From NCBI RefSeq assembly GCF_003443895.1, contig NZ_QQOA01000003.1, forward strand, positions 124,001 to 188,000: a DNA stretch of 64,000 bases, given 5' to 3'. Origin of the DNA: Paraburkholderia phosphatilytica. GTDB lineage: Bacteria; Pseudomonadota; Gammaproteobacteria; Burkholderiales; Burkholderiaceae. The notes under the pieces are model-generated. The model did not search any database. It was given only the letters and a program-made list of their open reading frames with translations, and was not told the DNA's origin. Within the stretch, counting starts at the first letter, position 1, and every line of letters starts with the position of its first letter. The translations under genes were made by a program, and so were the position numbers. Shown here one piece after another: positions 39,347 to 49,323 of the stretch.

Positions 39347-40522
39347 TTACGGCAGCGTGAAACGCGCGACGTTGCCGCGCGCACTCGAATACTTCGACTG
39401 ATCGACCGCCACGCCGTCGAGCGTCATCGACTCCAGGCCCGCCTTGTTGCCCACCGTCACCTTGAGCGGCGGCTGGCCCTGGACTTCCTTCGATTCACCG
39501 GCGCTCACGAGGCCGGAGAACACTTCCTTGCCGTCCTTCTGGCGCACGCTGAACCAGCTGTCTTCGCTGACCCGCAGCGTGACGATCGATTCGCCGGCCT
39601 CGGCCTGCGCGCCCGAAGCTGCCGCAGCGGCGGACGCGTTCGCGACAGCCGCAGCTGAAGCACCAGCCGCCGGTTTCTGCGCGGCCTGAGCTGCCTGCGC
39701 GGGTTGCGACGCGCCCGTGGCCGCCTGTGCCATCGGTGCCGGCGTTTGCGCCGTCGGCGCCGGTGCCTGCGCGTTGCCCGACGTCAGCGGCGTCGGCATG
39801 GCCACCTGCGACGCCGCGCCATTATCCGCGCTCTCGGCCGGCGCGGCCTGCGCATCGGCCTGTGAAGCGGGCTGTGACCCAGCTTGCGCGCCCGTATCCG
39901 CCGCGCTGCCCGATGCCGCCGTCTCGCCCTGCGCAACCGTTGCCGATGCACTGTTCGCACCGCCCGCCGCGCCATTGGCCGTCGCCTTCAGGCGCGCGAG
40001 CCACGCGGACGAATCGCCGCCGTTCGTGTGCCACATGCCGATCGCGATCACCGCGACGATCACCGCGGCGACGCCCCACAGCCACGAGCGGCGCTTCGGC
40101 GAACTGTTGCCGAGCGACAACGACACGCGCCCGCGCGGCAGATCGCGCCCCGACGATGCCGGCATAGACAGCTTCGGCGCCGCGACGCCTTTTTCACGCC
40201 GCAAAGCCTGCGTAAACGGCTCGGGATCGGCGCCAAGCATCTTCGCGTAGCTGCGGATCACGCCGGCCGCGAACGTCGCGTCCGGCAGATGGCTGATGTC
40301 GCCGGCTTCGAGCGCCCGTAGCTTCGCCGCCGACACCTTCAGGCGGGAGGAGACGTCGTCGATCGACCAGCCCTTCGATTCGCGCAGCTGCGCGAGGCGC
40401 GCGCCGACTGCCGGCAACGAATCCAGCACCGGCTGCACTGCCGGATGCGGCACGGCCGTGGGTCCCGGACGGCTCGCGTTCGTGTCTGTTTCGTGCGGCT
40501 GCGGGTGCTGCGGCTCACTCAT
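39347..40522 (-). CDS. RodZ-like cytoskeletal/HTH protein
   Basis: Membrane protein of the RodZ family that anchors MreB and supports rod shape. The 391-residue product has an N-terminal helix-turn-helix (about 40-105, GARLAQLRESKGWSIDDVSS), one membrane segment (147-165) and a long Ala/Gln/Thr-rich linker. The C-terminal DUF4115 beta domain includes SIVTLRVSEDSWFSVRQKDG. I chose the ATG at 40522 because GAGG lies about 8 nt upstream. In P. aeruginosa pilF lies between rlmN and rodZ; here only 151 bp separates them. Confidence 0.9.
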   Translation of the reverse strand: MSEPQHPQPHETDTNASRPGPTAVPHPAVQPVLDSLPAVGARLAQLRESKGWSIDDVSSRLKVSAAKLRALEAGDISHLPDATFAAGVIRSYAKMLGADPEPFTQALRREKGVAAPKLSMPASSGRDLPRGRVSLSLGNSSPKRRSWLWGVAAVIVAVIAIGMWHTNGGDSSAWLARLKATANGAAGGANSASATVAQGETAASGSAADTGAQAGSQPASQADAQAAPAESADNGAASQVAMPTPLTSGNAQAPAPTAQTPAPMAQAATGASQPAQAAQAAQKPAAGASAAAVANASAAAAASGAQAEAGESIVTLRVSEDSWFSVRQKDGKEVFSGLVSAGESKEVQGQPPLKVTVGNKAGLESMTLDGVAVDQSKYSSARGNVARFTLP

Positions 40523-40673
40523 CCCAAATCCTCGCGTGGATTCTTTTTTCACTCGTGCGCCCGGGAGGCGGTGCCTGCAAACCGGAACGCAAACCGTTTA
40601 TAACAAAATGCGCGGCACCTGTGCCGCTTCGATCGATCGTGCCATCCTCGCCCGCGCGATTCGCGCGCGAGCG

Positions 40674-41825
40674 TCAAACGGGACGGACTTCGATCACCTT
40701 TGCCGCCTTCCCGGTGCGCTCGGCGAGACGGGTACGGTCCTTGACCGCGCCCGCCAGCTGACCGCAGGCGGCATCGATATCGTCCCCACGCGTCTTGCGC
40801 ACCGTCGTCACGACGCCCGCGTCGATCAGCACCTGCGCAAACCGCTTGATCTGTTCCGGCTTCGAGCGCAACAGCCCCGATTCAGGGAACGGATTGAACG
40901 GAATCAGGTTGAACTTGCACGGCACGTCACGCGTGACGGCGAGCAACTCGCGTGCATGCGCTTCGGTGTCGTTGATGCCGTCGAGCATGCAGTACTCGAA
41001 CGTGATGAAATCGCGCGGCGCCACCGTGAGATAGCGCTGGCACGCCGCCATCAGCTCGCGCAGCGGGTACTTGCGGTTGAGCGGCACGAGATCGTCGCGC
41101 AGCGCGTCGTTCGGCGCGTGCAGCGACACCGCGAGCGCGACCGGCAGTTCGGCGCCGAGGCGGTCCATCATCGGCACGACGCCCGACGTGGACAGCGTCA
41201 CGCGCCGGCGCGACAGGCCGTACGCGTTGTCGTCGAGCATCAGCCGCATCGCCGGTACAACAGCATCGTAGTTCAGGAGCGGCTCGCCCATGCCCATCAT
41301 CACGACGTTCGTGACGACGCGCTCGCCCTTGCCGTCACCGCCCGTTGCCCGGCCGCCGGCCATGCCGAGCGACGCGCGCAGCGCGAATTCGGCCATGCGC
41401 AGCTGGCCGATGATTTCGGCAGTGGTGAGGTTGCGGGAAAAACCCTGCTTGCCGGTCGAGCAGAAGCGGCAGTTCACCGCGCAGCCCGCCTGCGACGACA
41501 CGCACAGCGTGCCGCGTGATTCTTCGGGAATGAACACCGTTTCGACGGCATTGCCGTTGCCGACGTCGACCAGCCATTTGCGGGTGCCGTCGGAAGAAAC
41601 GTGGTCGCTCGCGATCGGCGGCATGCCGATCGTGGCGCGACCTTTCAGCTTTTCGCGCAGCGATTTCGCCAGGTCCGTCATGCCGTCGAAATCGGCGGCG
41701 TTGTACTGGTGGATCCAGCGCTGGAGCTGTTTGGCGCGAAACGGCTTCTCGCCCAGGCTGTCGCAATAGGCGACGAGCCCCTGGGCGTCGAGATCGAGAA
41801 GATTGACGGTGGAACTGCTCGTCAT
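40674..41825 (-). CDS. rlmN: 23S rRNA/tRNA adenine-C2 methyltransferase RlmN
   Basis: Radical SAM enzyme that makes m2A2503 in 23S rRNA and m2A37 in some tRNAs. The 383-residue product (ATG at 41825 after AGGA) has the cluster motif CX3CX2C at C115, C119 and C122 ([15 protein letters not shown]), [10 protein letters not shown], and the C-terminal region with the methyl-carrier Cys near [16 protein letters not shown]. Confidence 0.97.
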   Translation of the reverse strand: MTSSSTVNLLDLDAQGLVAYCDSLGEKPFRAKQLQRWIHQYNAADFDGMTDLAKSLREKLKGRATIGMPPIASDHVSSDGTRKWLVDVGNGNAVETVFIPEESRGTLCVSSQAGCAVNCRFCSTGKQGFSRNLTTAEIIGQLRMAEFALRASLGMAGGRATGGDGKGERVVTNVVMMGMGEPLLNYDAVVPAMRLMLDDNAYGLSRRRVTLSTSGVVPMMDRLGAELPVALAVSLHAPNDALRDDLVPLNRKYPLRELMAACQRYLTVAPRDFITFEYCMLDGINDTEAHARELLAVTRDVPCKFNLIPFNPFPESGLLRSKPEQIKRFAQVLIDAGVVTTVRKTRGDDIDAACGQLAGAVKDRTRLAERTGKAAKVIEVRPV

Positions 41826-41987
41826 GTCGAATCCTGCCTTTTCAGTGCGAAGTGTAGCGCTCATGCAAACCGCAGCATGCGCGCGATTCCGTTCGCGCCC
41901 TGTCCTGCCGTGCGTCTGTGTGCGTCTTTGAGCGACTGCCGCGGCGTTACGCCCCGCCGGTTGCGGGACGCCGCCACGCGCGGTCGA

Positions 41988-42413
41988 TCAGCGCGAGTAA
42001 ACGTTGACTTCCGGGAAGAAGAACGCGATTTCGACGCGTGCCGTTTCCGCCGCATCCGAGCCGTGCACCGCGTTGGCGTCGATGCTGTCGGCGAAGTCGG
42101 CGCGGATCGTGCCCTTCTCGGCCTTCTTCGGGTCCGTGGCGCCCATCAGCTCACGATTCTTCAGGATAGCGTTGTCGCCTTCGAGCGCCTGAACCATCAC
42201 CGGGCCCGAGATCATGAATTCGACCAGATCCTTGAAGAACGGACGTGCTGCGTGCACCGCGTAGAACTTCTCCGCGTCAGCGCGCGACAGATGGACCATA
42301 CGGGCAGCGACGACCTTCAGGCCCGCGTTTTCGAAGCGGCTGTAGATCTGGCCGATCACGTTCTTTGCCACCGCGTCCGGCTTGATAATCGACAGGGTGC
42401 GTTCGATCGCCAT
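41988..42413 (-). CDS. ndk: Nucleoside diphosphate kinase
   Basis: Transfers the gamma-phosphate between nucleoside triphosphates and diphosphates. The 141-residue product has the standard N-terminus [18 protein letters not shown] and the phospho-acceptor His in NAVHGSDA (about residue 117). A minus-strand TACAAT (42460-42465) inside the 12-mer CGCTATTGTAGC lies about 47 nt upstream and is a good -10 candidate. It heads the long minus-strand cluster. Confidence 0.98.
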   Translation of the reverse strand: MAIERTLSIIKPDAVAKNVIGQIYSRFENAGLKVVAARMVHLSRADAEKFYAVHAARPFFKDLVEFMISGPVMVQALEGDNAILKNRELMGATDPKKAEKGTIRADFADSIDANAVHGSDAAETARVEIAFFFPEVNVYSR

Positions 42414-42804
42414 AAAAACTCCAGAAAATGAAGAGGTTACGAAAATAAATGAATCCGCTATTGTAGCATGTTCGCCTGTATCATAGCGATGGAACCCTTA
42501 CGATACTGAAAGGTCCTAAAAGCAGGCCGACATATCAGCCGCATTTTTCGCGCGGGCCGTTGCGCCGGGCGGGAGCAGCAGGCATATTTCGGTTGAAATA
42601 TTGACAGGAACTGCGGCTCTACCCCGCTTGCAACTCCTTAAGACAAGGTTAATCTTAGGGATGTAGCCTGCTCTGCAACGCTGCGGAACGCGTATGCGGC
42701 CGGATCGTCCGGCCAGACGCGTTCCGGCACAATACGGCGGCTGCACGGCGCGGCGGGCGGTAACCGGCCGCAGAGGCGCACGGCATTTGACGCAAGGAGA
42801 AACC
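42414..42804. promoter_or_regulatory. 391-bp gap between divergent ndk and the YccA-like gene
   Basis: No credible gene. It holds the ndk -10 candidate (42460-42465, minus strand). On the plus strand there is a perfect -35 TTGACA at 42601-42606 and a second TTGCAA at 42628-42633, but no strong -10 at standard spacing from either. The YccA-like gene has AAGGAG at 42794-42799. Confidence 0.45.
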
Positions 42805-43503
42805 ATGAACGACTATCAGTACAACTTTGGCCGCGGCGGCACCGTCACCTCGGTCGAAGTCCGCAACCGCGTGCTGCGCAACACCTACTGGCTGCTCGCG
42901 CTGTCGATGATCCCGACGGTGCTCGGCGCGTGGGTCGGCGTCGCCACCGGCTTTTCGCTGTTCGCCGCCACCAGCCCGGCAATGAGCCTGCTCGCGTTCT
43001 TCGCGATCGCGTTCGGCTTCATGTTCGCGATCGAACGCACGAAGAACAGCAGCGTCGGCGTGTTCGTGCTGCTCGGTTTCACGTTCTTCATGGGCCTGAT
43101 GCTGTCGCGGCTGCTCGCGTTCATCCTCGGCTTCTCGAACGGACCGCAGCTGATCATGCTCGCGTTCGGTGGCACTGGTGTGATCTTTGCCGCGATGGCC
43201 ACGATCGCCACGGTCAGCAAGCGCGACTTCTCGGGCCTCGGCAAGTGGCTGTTCATGGGCGTGGTCGTGATCCTGCTGGCAGGCATCGCGAACATGTTCC
43301 TGCAGCTGCCGGCGCTGATGCTGACGGTCTCGGTGCTCGCCATCGCGATCTTCTCGGCCTACATGCTGTTCGACGTGCAGCGCGTGGTGAATGGCGGCGA
43401 GACGAACTACATCAGCGCGACGCTCGCGATCTACCTCGACCTGTACAACGTGTTCACGAACCTGCTCGCGATCCTGGGCATCTTCGGCGGCAACCGTAAC
43501 TGA
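42805..43503 (+). CDS. YccA/Bax inhibitor-1 family membrane protein
   Basis: Integral membrane protein of 232 residues with about seven membrane segments and the family end segment SATLAIYLDLYNVFTNLLAI. In E. coli YccA is a substrate and modulator of FtsH with HflKC. The start at 42805 follows AAGGAG and gives MNDYQYNFGRGG. A very strong terminator follows. Confidence 0.93.
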   Translation: MNDYQYNFGRGGTVTSVEVRNRVLRNTYWLLALSMIPTVLGAWVGVATGFSLFAATSPAMSLLAFFAIAFGFMFAIERTKNSSVGVFVLLGFTFFMGLMLSRLLAFILGFSNGPQLIMLAFGGTGVIFAAMATIATVSKRDFSGLGKWLFMGVVVILLAGIANMFLQLPALMLTVSVLAIAIFSAYMLFDVQRVVNGGETNYISATLAIYLDLYNVFTNLLAILGIFGGNRN

Positions 43504-43550
43504 CGGGACGCATGCGAAGCCGCGCCTGACGGTGCGGCCCGCCCGAAAGT

Positions 43551-43585
43551 AAAACGCCCGTGGCAATGCGCCACGGGCGTTTTTT
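43551..43585. terminator. Bidirectional rho-independent terminator
   Basis: Perfect 14-bp stem (43551-43564 with 43570-43583), 5-nt loop, A-run before and T-run after. It serves the YccA-like gene and the convergent MBL-hydrolase gene. Confidence 0.93.
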
Positions 43586-43620
43586 CATTCCTGTCCGGCC
43601 TGTGAGCAGCAGATCCAGGC

Positions 43621-44394
43621 TCAGCAATCGAGCCAGTCGAACCCTTCTTCCTGCGACGCGACCATCACCTCGGTGGGCGCCGCGCAAAGCACGCCCGCCA
43701 GCGCGGCGCGCGCGAGTTCCGGCAGGTTGTTCTGCTGGCTCAGATGCGCGGCCACGATGTGCCGCAGCCGCGAGCGGTCGAGCGATTCGAGGATCTGCGC
43801 AGACATATCGTTGTTCAGATGCCCATGCGTGCCGCCGATGCGCGCCTTCAGCGAAGCCGGATAGCGGCTCGCCGCGAGCATCGCGAGATCGTGATTGCAC
43901 TCGAGCACGAGCGCGTCGCAGCCGCTCAGCACAGCGCTGATGTGAGGCGTGGAGGTGCCGACGTCGGTCAGCACGCCCAGCCGGCGCGCGCCGTTGGAAA
44001 AGACGAATTGCAGCGGCTCGCGGGCGTCGTGCGGCACCGTGTAGGGCAACGCTTCGATCGCGCCGATCGCGGTCGGCTCGTCGCTCCACAGCACGCGCAG
44101 ATCGACGTCGGCCTCGTCGGCGCCCGCCGCGCGCGCGGTGCCCCAGCTCATGTACAGCGGAATGGAGTACTTGCGCGCGAGCGTCAGCGCGCTGCCGATG
44201 TGGTCGCCGTGCTCGTGCGTGATGACGATCGCATCGAGCACGTCGAGGCTCGCGCCGGCGCGCGCGAGGCGCCGCTCCACTTCCTTCGCCGAGAAACCGC
44301 AGTCGAGCAGGAGGCGCGTGGTGGTCGCGCCCTCCCGCGCCTCGACGAGCAGCGCATTCCCTTCGCTTCCGCTGCCAAGGCTCGAAAAACGCAC
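43621..44394 (-). CDS. MBL-fold metallo-hydrolase (YycJ/WalJ-like)
   Basis: The 257-residue product starts at GTG 44394 (MRFSSLGSGSEGNALLVE) and has the metallo-beta-lactamase signature THEHGDH (59-65), later ECNHD and THGHLNND. It resembles the YycJ/WalJ group of 5'-nuclease-like MBL proteins. It lies 14 nt after bamC, forming a dapA-bamC-MBL run. The substrate is not readable from sequence. Confidence 0.88.
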   Translation of the reverse strand: MRFSSLGSGSEGNALLVEAREGATTTRLLLDCGFSAKEVERRLARAGASLDVLDAIVITHEHGDHIGSALTLARKYSIPLYMSWGTARAAGADEADVDLRVLWSDEPTAIGAIEALPYTVPHDAREPLQFVFSNGARRLGVLTDVGTSTPHISAVLSGCDALVLECNHDLAMLAASRYPASLKARIGGTHGHLNNDMSAQILESLDRSRLRHIVAAHLSQQNNLPELARAALAGVLCAAPTEVMVASQEEGFDWLDC

Positions 44395-44408
44395 GGCCGA
44401 CGCGCCGC

Positions 44409-45551
44409 TCAGTTCAGCTGCGCGTGCAGCAGTGACACGATGTGCTGCGCATCCGTCGACGTATCGACCTGGCCGTTCGCGTCGACCACGGCAACCTGGG
44501 TCACCGAATCGGTTTTCGGACGCACGTTCACCATGTACTCCTGGCCCGGCTTCGCGTTCTTCTTGTCGCCCGAGAACAGCTTGCCGAACAGACCCTCGCG
44601 CTTCAGCTCCTGCATCGAATCCGCGTAGCGGACGTAGTAGATGCCCTTCTGGCGGTCGCGGTTGTCGACGGTGAAGTTGGTGCGGTCGAGCGCGAGGCCC
44701 ACGCGCAGCCACGCGCTGTCGAACGACTCGGCCAGATCGAGCGTGGAGCCGCCATCCGACGCCAGCGCGACGCTGACCGGCGCTGTGGACGGACGCGCGT
44801 CCGTCAGCAGCTGCTTCGACTGGGCGTCGGTCAGACCGAACTTCTCCATCAGCTTCGCGAGGAACTCGGCTTCGAGCGCCGGATCGCGCGGGCGCTCGAC
44901 CCAGCGCGACGACGTCTTGTCCTGGCCGGTCAACACCTCCTCGAGCGCGCTGTGCGTGATCGAGATGTCGGTCTGGCCCCCGGTGCCGCGCGTGACGAGC
45001 GTGCGGAAGCTGTCGCGCGTGCCCGACGAGTACGCGAAGTCGATGACCTTGCCGATCGTGCGGCGGAACCAGTCATCCGGAATGTTGGCGCGGTTTTCCG
45101 CCCAGTTGGTCTGCATGATGCCGGTGTCCGGCGCGTCGGTCTTCAGCGTGAAGCCGTTTTCGCTCCAGAACTCCTGCAGCTGCGGCCAGACCTGGTCGGG
45201 CGAGCGGCCATCGAGCACCAGCCAGCGGCGGTCGCCGTCACGCTCGATGTGCATGCCGAGCGGATCCTGCTGGTTCGGCATGCCGAACGTCTTGTTGCCC
45301 GCCGTCGTGGTGGCGCGTTGCGGCGCGCCGCCAAGCGCCGCGTCGGTCGGCGGCGCGACGTAGTGCTGGTCGCCCGGGCTCGCGGTCAGGTCGCTCGGAA
45401 CCGTGAGCGGCGGCGCGGTCGACGTGGCCTTGTAGTTGACCTTGTCGGACGCGAACCAGTCGCTCAGCGTGTCACAGCCGGCGAGCGTACCTAGCACAAG
45501 CGCCAGCACCGCCAGGCGGGTTGCGTGGAGGGAAATTGCGGAACGTTTCAT
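44409..45551 (-). CDS. bamC: Outer membrane protein assembly factor BamC
   Basis: Lipoprotein subunit of the BAM complex. The 380-residue product has lipobox LAGC (Cys26) after MKRSAISLHATRLAVLALVL. The unstructured BamD-binding segment follows (KVNYKATSTAPPLTVPSDLT), then two helix-grip domains. The ATG at 45551 follows AAGGA. dapA-bamC is the same order as in E. coli (dapA-nlpB); the 228-bp gap to dapA contains no convincing gene. Confidence 0.94.
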   Translation of the reverse strand: MKRSAISLHATRLAVLALVLGTLAGCDTLSDWFASDKVNYKATSTAPPLTVPSDLTASPGDQHYVAPPTDAALGGAPQRATTTAGNKTFGMPNQQDPLGMHIERDGDRRWLVLDGRSPDQVWPQLQEFWSENGFTLKTDAPDTGIMQTNWAENRANIPDDWFRRTIGKVIDFAYSSGTRDSFRTLVTRGTGGQTDISITHSALEEVLTGQDKTSSRWVERPRDPALEAEFLAKLMEKFGLTDAQSKQLLTDARPSTAPVSVALASDGGSTLDLAESFDSAWLRVGLALDRTNFTVDNRDRQKGIYYVRYADSMQELKREGLFGKLFSGDKKNAKPGQEYMVNVRPKTDSVTQVAVVDANGQVDTSTDAQHIVSLLHAQLN

Positions 45552-45779
45552 GGGGTCCTTCGTGAAGCGGATACGCTGCCTGGTACAAAGCGTGGTACGC
45601 GGCGGGACGACGTCGGTTAATAGGTGCCCGGGGACCATGCGCTGTCGGTTGGGTCCGCCGGAGATCCGGCGGGTTCGTGGCAGCGTGGCGTTCCGTGGCG
45701 GTTCAGCGCGATCGGTGCGGGCAAACGCATCGCTTGCCTGCTTCCTTTCGGTCAACAGCGAGTCACAGCGCCCGGCGCA

Positions 45780-46685
<906 letters not shown>

Positions 46686-46728
46686 GAAACGTCAATGAGT
46701 GTGATCGGTAAACCGCGATTGTAGCGGA

Positions 46729-47340
46729 TTAGCCTGGCAGACCGTAACGCGGGGGGACCCGAAATCCCGCCGGATCGCCCGGTTGATCCGGCACCGAATC
46801 CGCTTCGCGGACCGCGCAGATGCGCTGGACGAAGGCGGGACGCGGCGCCGCGACGAATCCGTCTTCGTACGCGACGACCCGCAAACGGCCGCGCACGGCC
46901 TCGAGCAGCTCGCCCGGCGCGAGCAGGAACGCGGGCCGCGACGGCTTGCCGACAGTCTCGTTGCCCTGCGCGAAGGTTTCGTAGATCAGCACGCCGCCAG
47001 GGACGAGCGCAGCCGCAAGATGGTGAAAGAGAGGCCGGTGCAGATAGTTCGTGACGACCACCGCGGCGAAGCGCGCATCGGCCGGCAGCGGCCACGGCGC
47101 GGCGGCGTCCGGCGCGTGATCTTCGAGATCGGCCGCATGCGTCGTCACATTAGGGACGCCCGCGAGGCTCGCGAGCGCTTCGGTATCGCGATCGATCGCG
47201 GTGACCGGATGACCGCGCGCCGCAAACCAGCGCGCGTGCCGCCCGGCACCCGACGCGACGTCGAGCACCGCACCGCCTTCAGTCACCAGATGCGCCCAGC
47301 GGCACACCCACGGCGACGGCTCGCCGAGCCCCGCGTGCAT
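46729..47340 (-). CDS. Class I SAM-dependent methyltransferase
   Basis: The 203-residue product has motif I AVLDVASGAGRHARWFAARG (about 24-43), acidic motif II (AIDRDTEAL), and the DARFAAVVVTNYLHRPLFHH region, like TehB/UbiE-type enzymes. Its ATG overlaps the trpS stop by one base (TGATG), so it is translationally coupled to trpS. The substrate is unknown. Confidence 0.85.
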   Translation of the reverse strand: MHAGLGEPSPWVCRWAHLVTEGGAVLDVASGAGRHARWFAARGHPVTAIDRDTEALASLAGVPNVTTHAADLEDHAPDAAAPWPLPADARFAAVVVTNYLHRPLFHHLAAALVPGGVLIYETFAQGNETVGKPSRPAFLLAPGELLEAVRGRLRVVAYEDGFVAAPRPAFVQRICAVREADSVPDQPGDPAGFRVPPRYGLPG

Positions 47341-48542
47341 CACGAGTACGACAGCCCCATCGCTTCGCGCACGTCGCGCATCGTCTCGGTCGCGAAGCGG
47401 CGCGCCTTGTCGCAGCCGTCGGCAACGATCGCGCGCAGCAGCGACGGATCGTCCATGTACTTCTGTGCGCGCTCGAGCATCGGCTGCTGCTCGCGCAGGA
47501 TGCCTTCGACCACCGGCTGCTTGCACTCCAGGCAGCCGATGCCCGCCGAACGGCAGCCCTTCTGCACCCATTCGTGAGTGGTCTCGTCGGTGTAGACCTG
47601 GTGCAGCTGCCACACCGGGCACTTGTCCGGATCGCCCGGGTCTGTGCGGCGCACGCGCGCCGGATCGGTCGGCATCGTGCGGACTTTCTTCGTGATCGTT
47701 TCGGCATCCTCACGGAGCCCGATCGTGTTGCCGTACGACTTCGACATTTTCTGGCCATCGAGGCCCGGCATCCGCGACGCTTCGGTCAGCAGGGCCTGCG
47801 GCTCGACCAGAATGATCTTGCGCGCGCCTTCCAGATAGCCGAACAGGCGCTCGCGGTCGCTCATCGAAAGACTCTGCGACTCCTGCAACATCGCGCGAGC
47901 CTGTTCGAGCGCTTCGTCGTCGCCTTCCTGCTGGTACGCGTTGCGCAGCTCGTGATACAGCTTCGAGCGCTTACCGCCGAGCTTCTTCGCCGCTTCGAGC
48001 GCCTTGTCCTCGAAGCCCGGCTCACGGCCGTACAGGTAGTTGAAGCGGCGCGCGATCTCGCGCGTCATCTCGACGTGCGGCACCTGGTCTTCGCCGACCG
48101 GCACGAGCGAGCCGCGATACAGCAGGATGTCCGCCGCCATCAGCACCGGGTAGCCGAGAAAGCCGTACGTAGAGAGGTCCTTGTCCTTCAGCTTCTCCAT
48201 CTGCTCCTTGTAGGTCGGCACCCGTTCGAGCCAGCCGAGCGGCGTGCTCATGCCGAGCAGCAGCGCGAGTTCCGCGTGCTCCGGCACCCGGCTCTGGATG
48301 AAGAGCGTGGCCTGCGCCGGGTCGATGCCCGATGCGAGCCAGTCGATCAGCACGTCCCACACGTTCTTTTCGATCACCTCCGGCGTCTCGTAGTGCGTCG
48401 TCAGCGCATGCCAGTCGACGACGCAGAAGAAGCACGGGTATTCCGACTGCAGCTTGACCCAGTTTTTCAGCACGCCGTGATAGTGGCCGAGATGCAGCGA
48501 CCCGGTCGGGCGCATGCCGGAAAAGATACGGTCTGGGTACAT
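47340..48542 (-). CDS. trpS: Tryptophanyl-tRNA synthetase, long form with Cys cluster motif
   Basis: Class I synthetase for tRNA-Trp. The 400-residue product has HLGHYHG (HIGH equivalent, about 17-23) and KMSKSYGN (about residue 265). It is longer than E. coli TrpS (334). Near the C-terminus it has four cysteines, C308, C330, C337 and C340, spaced C-x21-C-x6-C-x2-C. This nearly matches the [4Fe-4S] motif described for Thermotoga maritima TrpRS (C-x22-C-x6-C-x2-C). The methyltransferase gene is coupled downstream; the protease homologue lies 9 nt upstream. Confidence 0.96.
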   Translation of the reverse strand: MYPDRIFSGMRPTGSLHLGHYHGVLKNWVKLQSEYPCFFCVVDWHALTTHYETPEVIEKNVWDVLIDWLASGIDPAQATLFIQSRVPEHAELALLLGMSTPLGWLERVPTYKEQMEKLKDKDLSTYGFLGYPVLMAADILLYRGSLVPVGEDQVPHVEMTREIARRFNYLYGREPGFEDKALEAAKKLGGKRSKLYHELRNAYQQEGDDEALEQARAMLQESQSLSMSDRERLFGYLEGARKIILVEPQALLTEASRMPGLDGQKMSKSYGNTIGLREDAETITKKVRTMPTDPARVRRTDPGDPDKCPVWQLHQVYTDETTHEWVQKGCRSAGIGCLECKQPVVEGILREQQPMLERAQKYMDDPSLLRAIVADGCDKARRFATETMRDVREAMGLSYS

Positions 48543-48551
48543 GGTTATGGT

Positions 48552-49214
48552 CTAGAAAAGCGTAACGAGGGGAGTCAGGATCGCGGTCACCACGCGGTAG
48601 CCGAATTCGACGAGCGGGCGCAGCCAGTAATTCGTCAGCACGCCGGACACGACGAGCGCCATCACGATGAAGAAGCCGTACGGTTCGAGGCGCGACAGCG
48701 CGATCGACTGGCGCGGCGGCAGCAGCGCCATCAGCACGCGGCCGCCATCGAGCGGCGGCAGCGGAAACAGGTTGAGCACGCCGAGCACGAGGTTCACGCC
48801 GACGCCCGCCGCGGCCATTCGTGTGAAGAACGGCTCGTCGACGCCCATCACCGCGAGGATCACGCCGAACACGCCCCACACGAGCGCCTGCACGAAATTG
48901 CAGGCCGGCCCGGCGAGCGCGACCCACAGGCTGCCCCAGCGCGGGTTGCGCAGATTGCCGAACGCGACCGGCACCGGCTTCGCGTAGCCGAACATGAACG
49001 CACCGCTCGTCGCGAAGTACAGGATGAGTGGAATGACGAAGGTGCCGAGCGGATCGATATGCCGCATCGGGTTGAACGACACGCGGCCGAGCACGTAGGC
49101 GGTGTTGTCGCCGAGGGCGCGCGCGACGTAGCCGTGCGCGGCTTCATGCAGCGTGATGGCGAAAATCACCGGCAACGCGTACACGACGATGGTTTGTATC
49201 AGGGAGGCATTCAT
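48552..49214 (-). CDS. Site-2 protease family membrane metalloprotease
   Basis: Intramembrane zinc protease homologue of 220 residues with about six hydrophobic segments. Zinc ligands are H23 and H27 with catalytic E24 (ITLHEAAHGYV), and the conserved NLFPLPPLDGG carries the third ligand near residue 151. No PDZ domain, so it belongs to the short YwhC/Rip-like group. A -10-like TACAAT on the minus strand (49225-49230) ends only 10 nt before the ATG and no ribosome binding site is seen. It ends 9 nt before trpS. Confidence 0.92.
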   Translation of the reverse strand: MNASLIQTIVVYALPVIFAITLHEAAHGYVARALGDNTAYVLGRVSFNPMRHIDPLGTFVIPLILYFATSGAFMFGYAKPVPVAFGNLRNPRWGSLWVALAGPACNFVQALVWGVFGVILAVMGVDEPFFTRMAAAGVGVNLVLGVLNLFPLPPLDGGRVLMALLPPRQSIALSRLEPYGFFIVMALVVSGVLTNYWLRPLVEFGYRVVTAILTPLVTLF

Positions 49215-49230
49215 AAGTGACGCTATTGTA

Positions 49231-49248
49231 GCAACGCGGCCGCGTTGC
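49231..49248. promoter_or_regulatory. Perfect 18-bp palindrome upstream of the site-2 protease gene
   Basis: GCAACGCGGCCGCGTTGC is a perfect palindrome that directly abuts the minus-strand TACAAT at 49225-49230, so it occupies the position of the spacer and part of the -35. It could be a repressor or activator site. No T-run follows, so it is not an intrinsic terminator. Confidence 0.5.
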
Positions 49249-49323
49249 CCGGACGGCGCGCGAAACCTTCTCCTTGCCGCACGCCTGTGAAGCCTTGAGA
49301 CGCGTCTGGCAACACCGCGTCCG

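Noticed and set aside
45552..45755. N-terminal extension of BamC into the upstream open frame
   Set aside because: The extension is Arg/Thr rich and would bury the lipoprotein signal; the ATG at 45551 has AAGGA and a proper lipobox.
45552..45779. A riboswitch or other structured leader in the dapA-bamC gap
   Set aside because: No known riboswitch pattern or strong hairpin is visible, and the gap lies downstream of dapA rather than before it.
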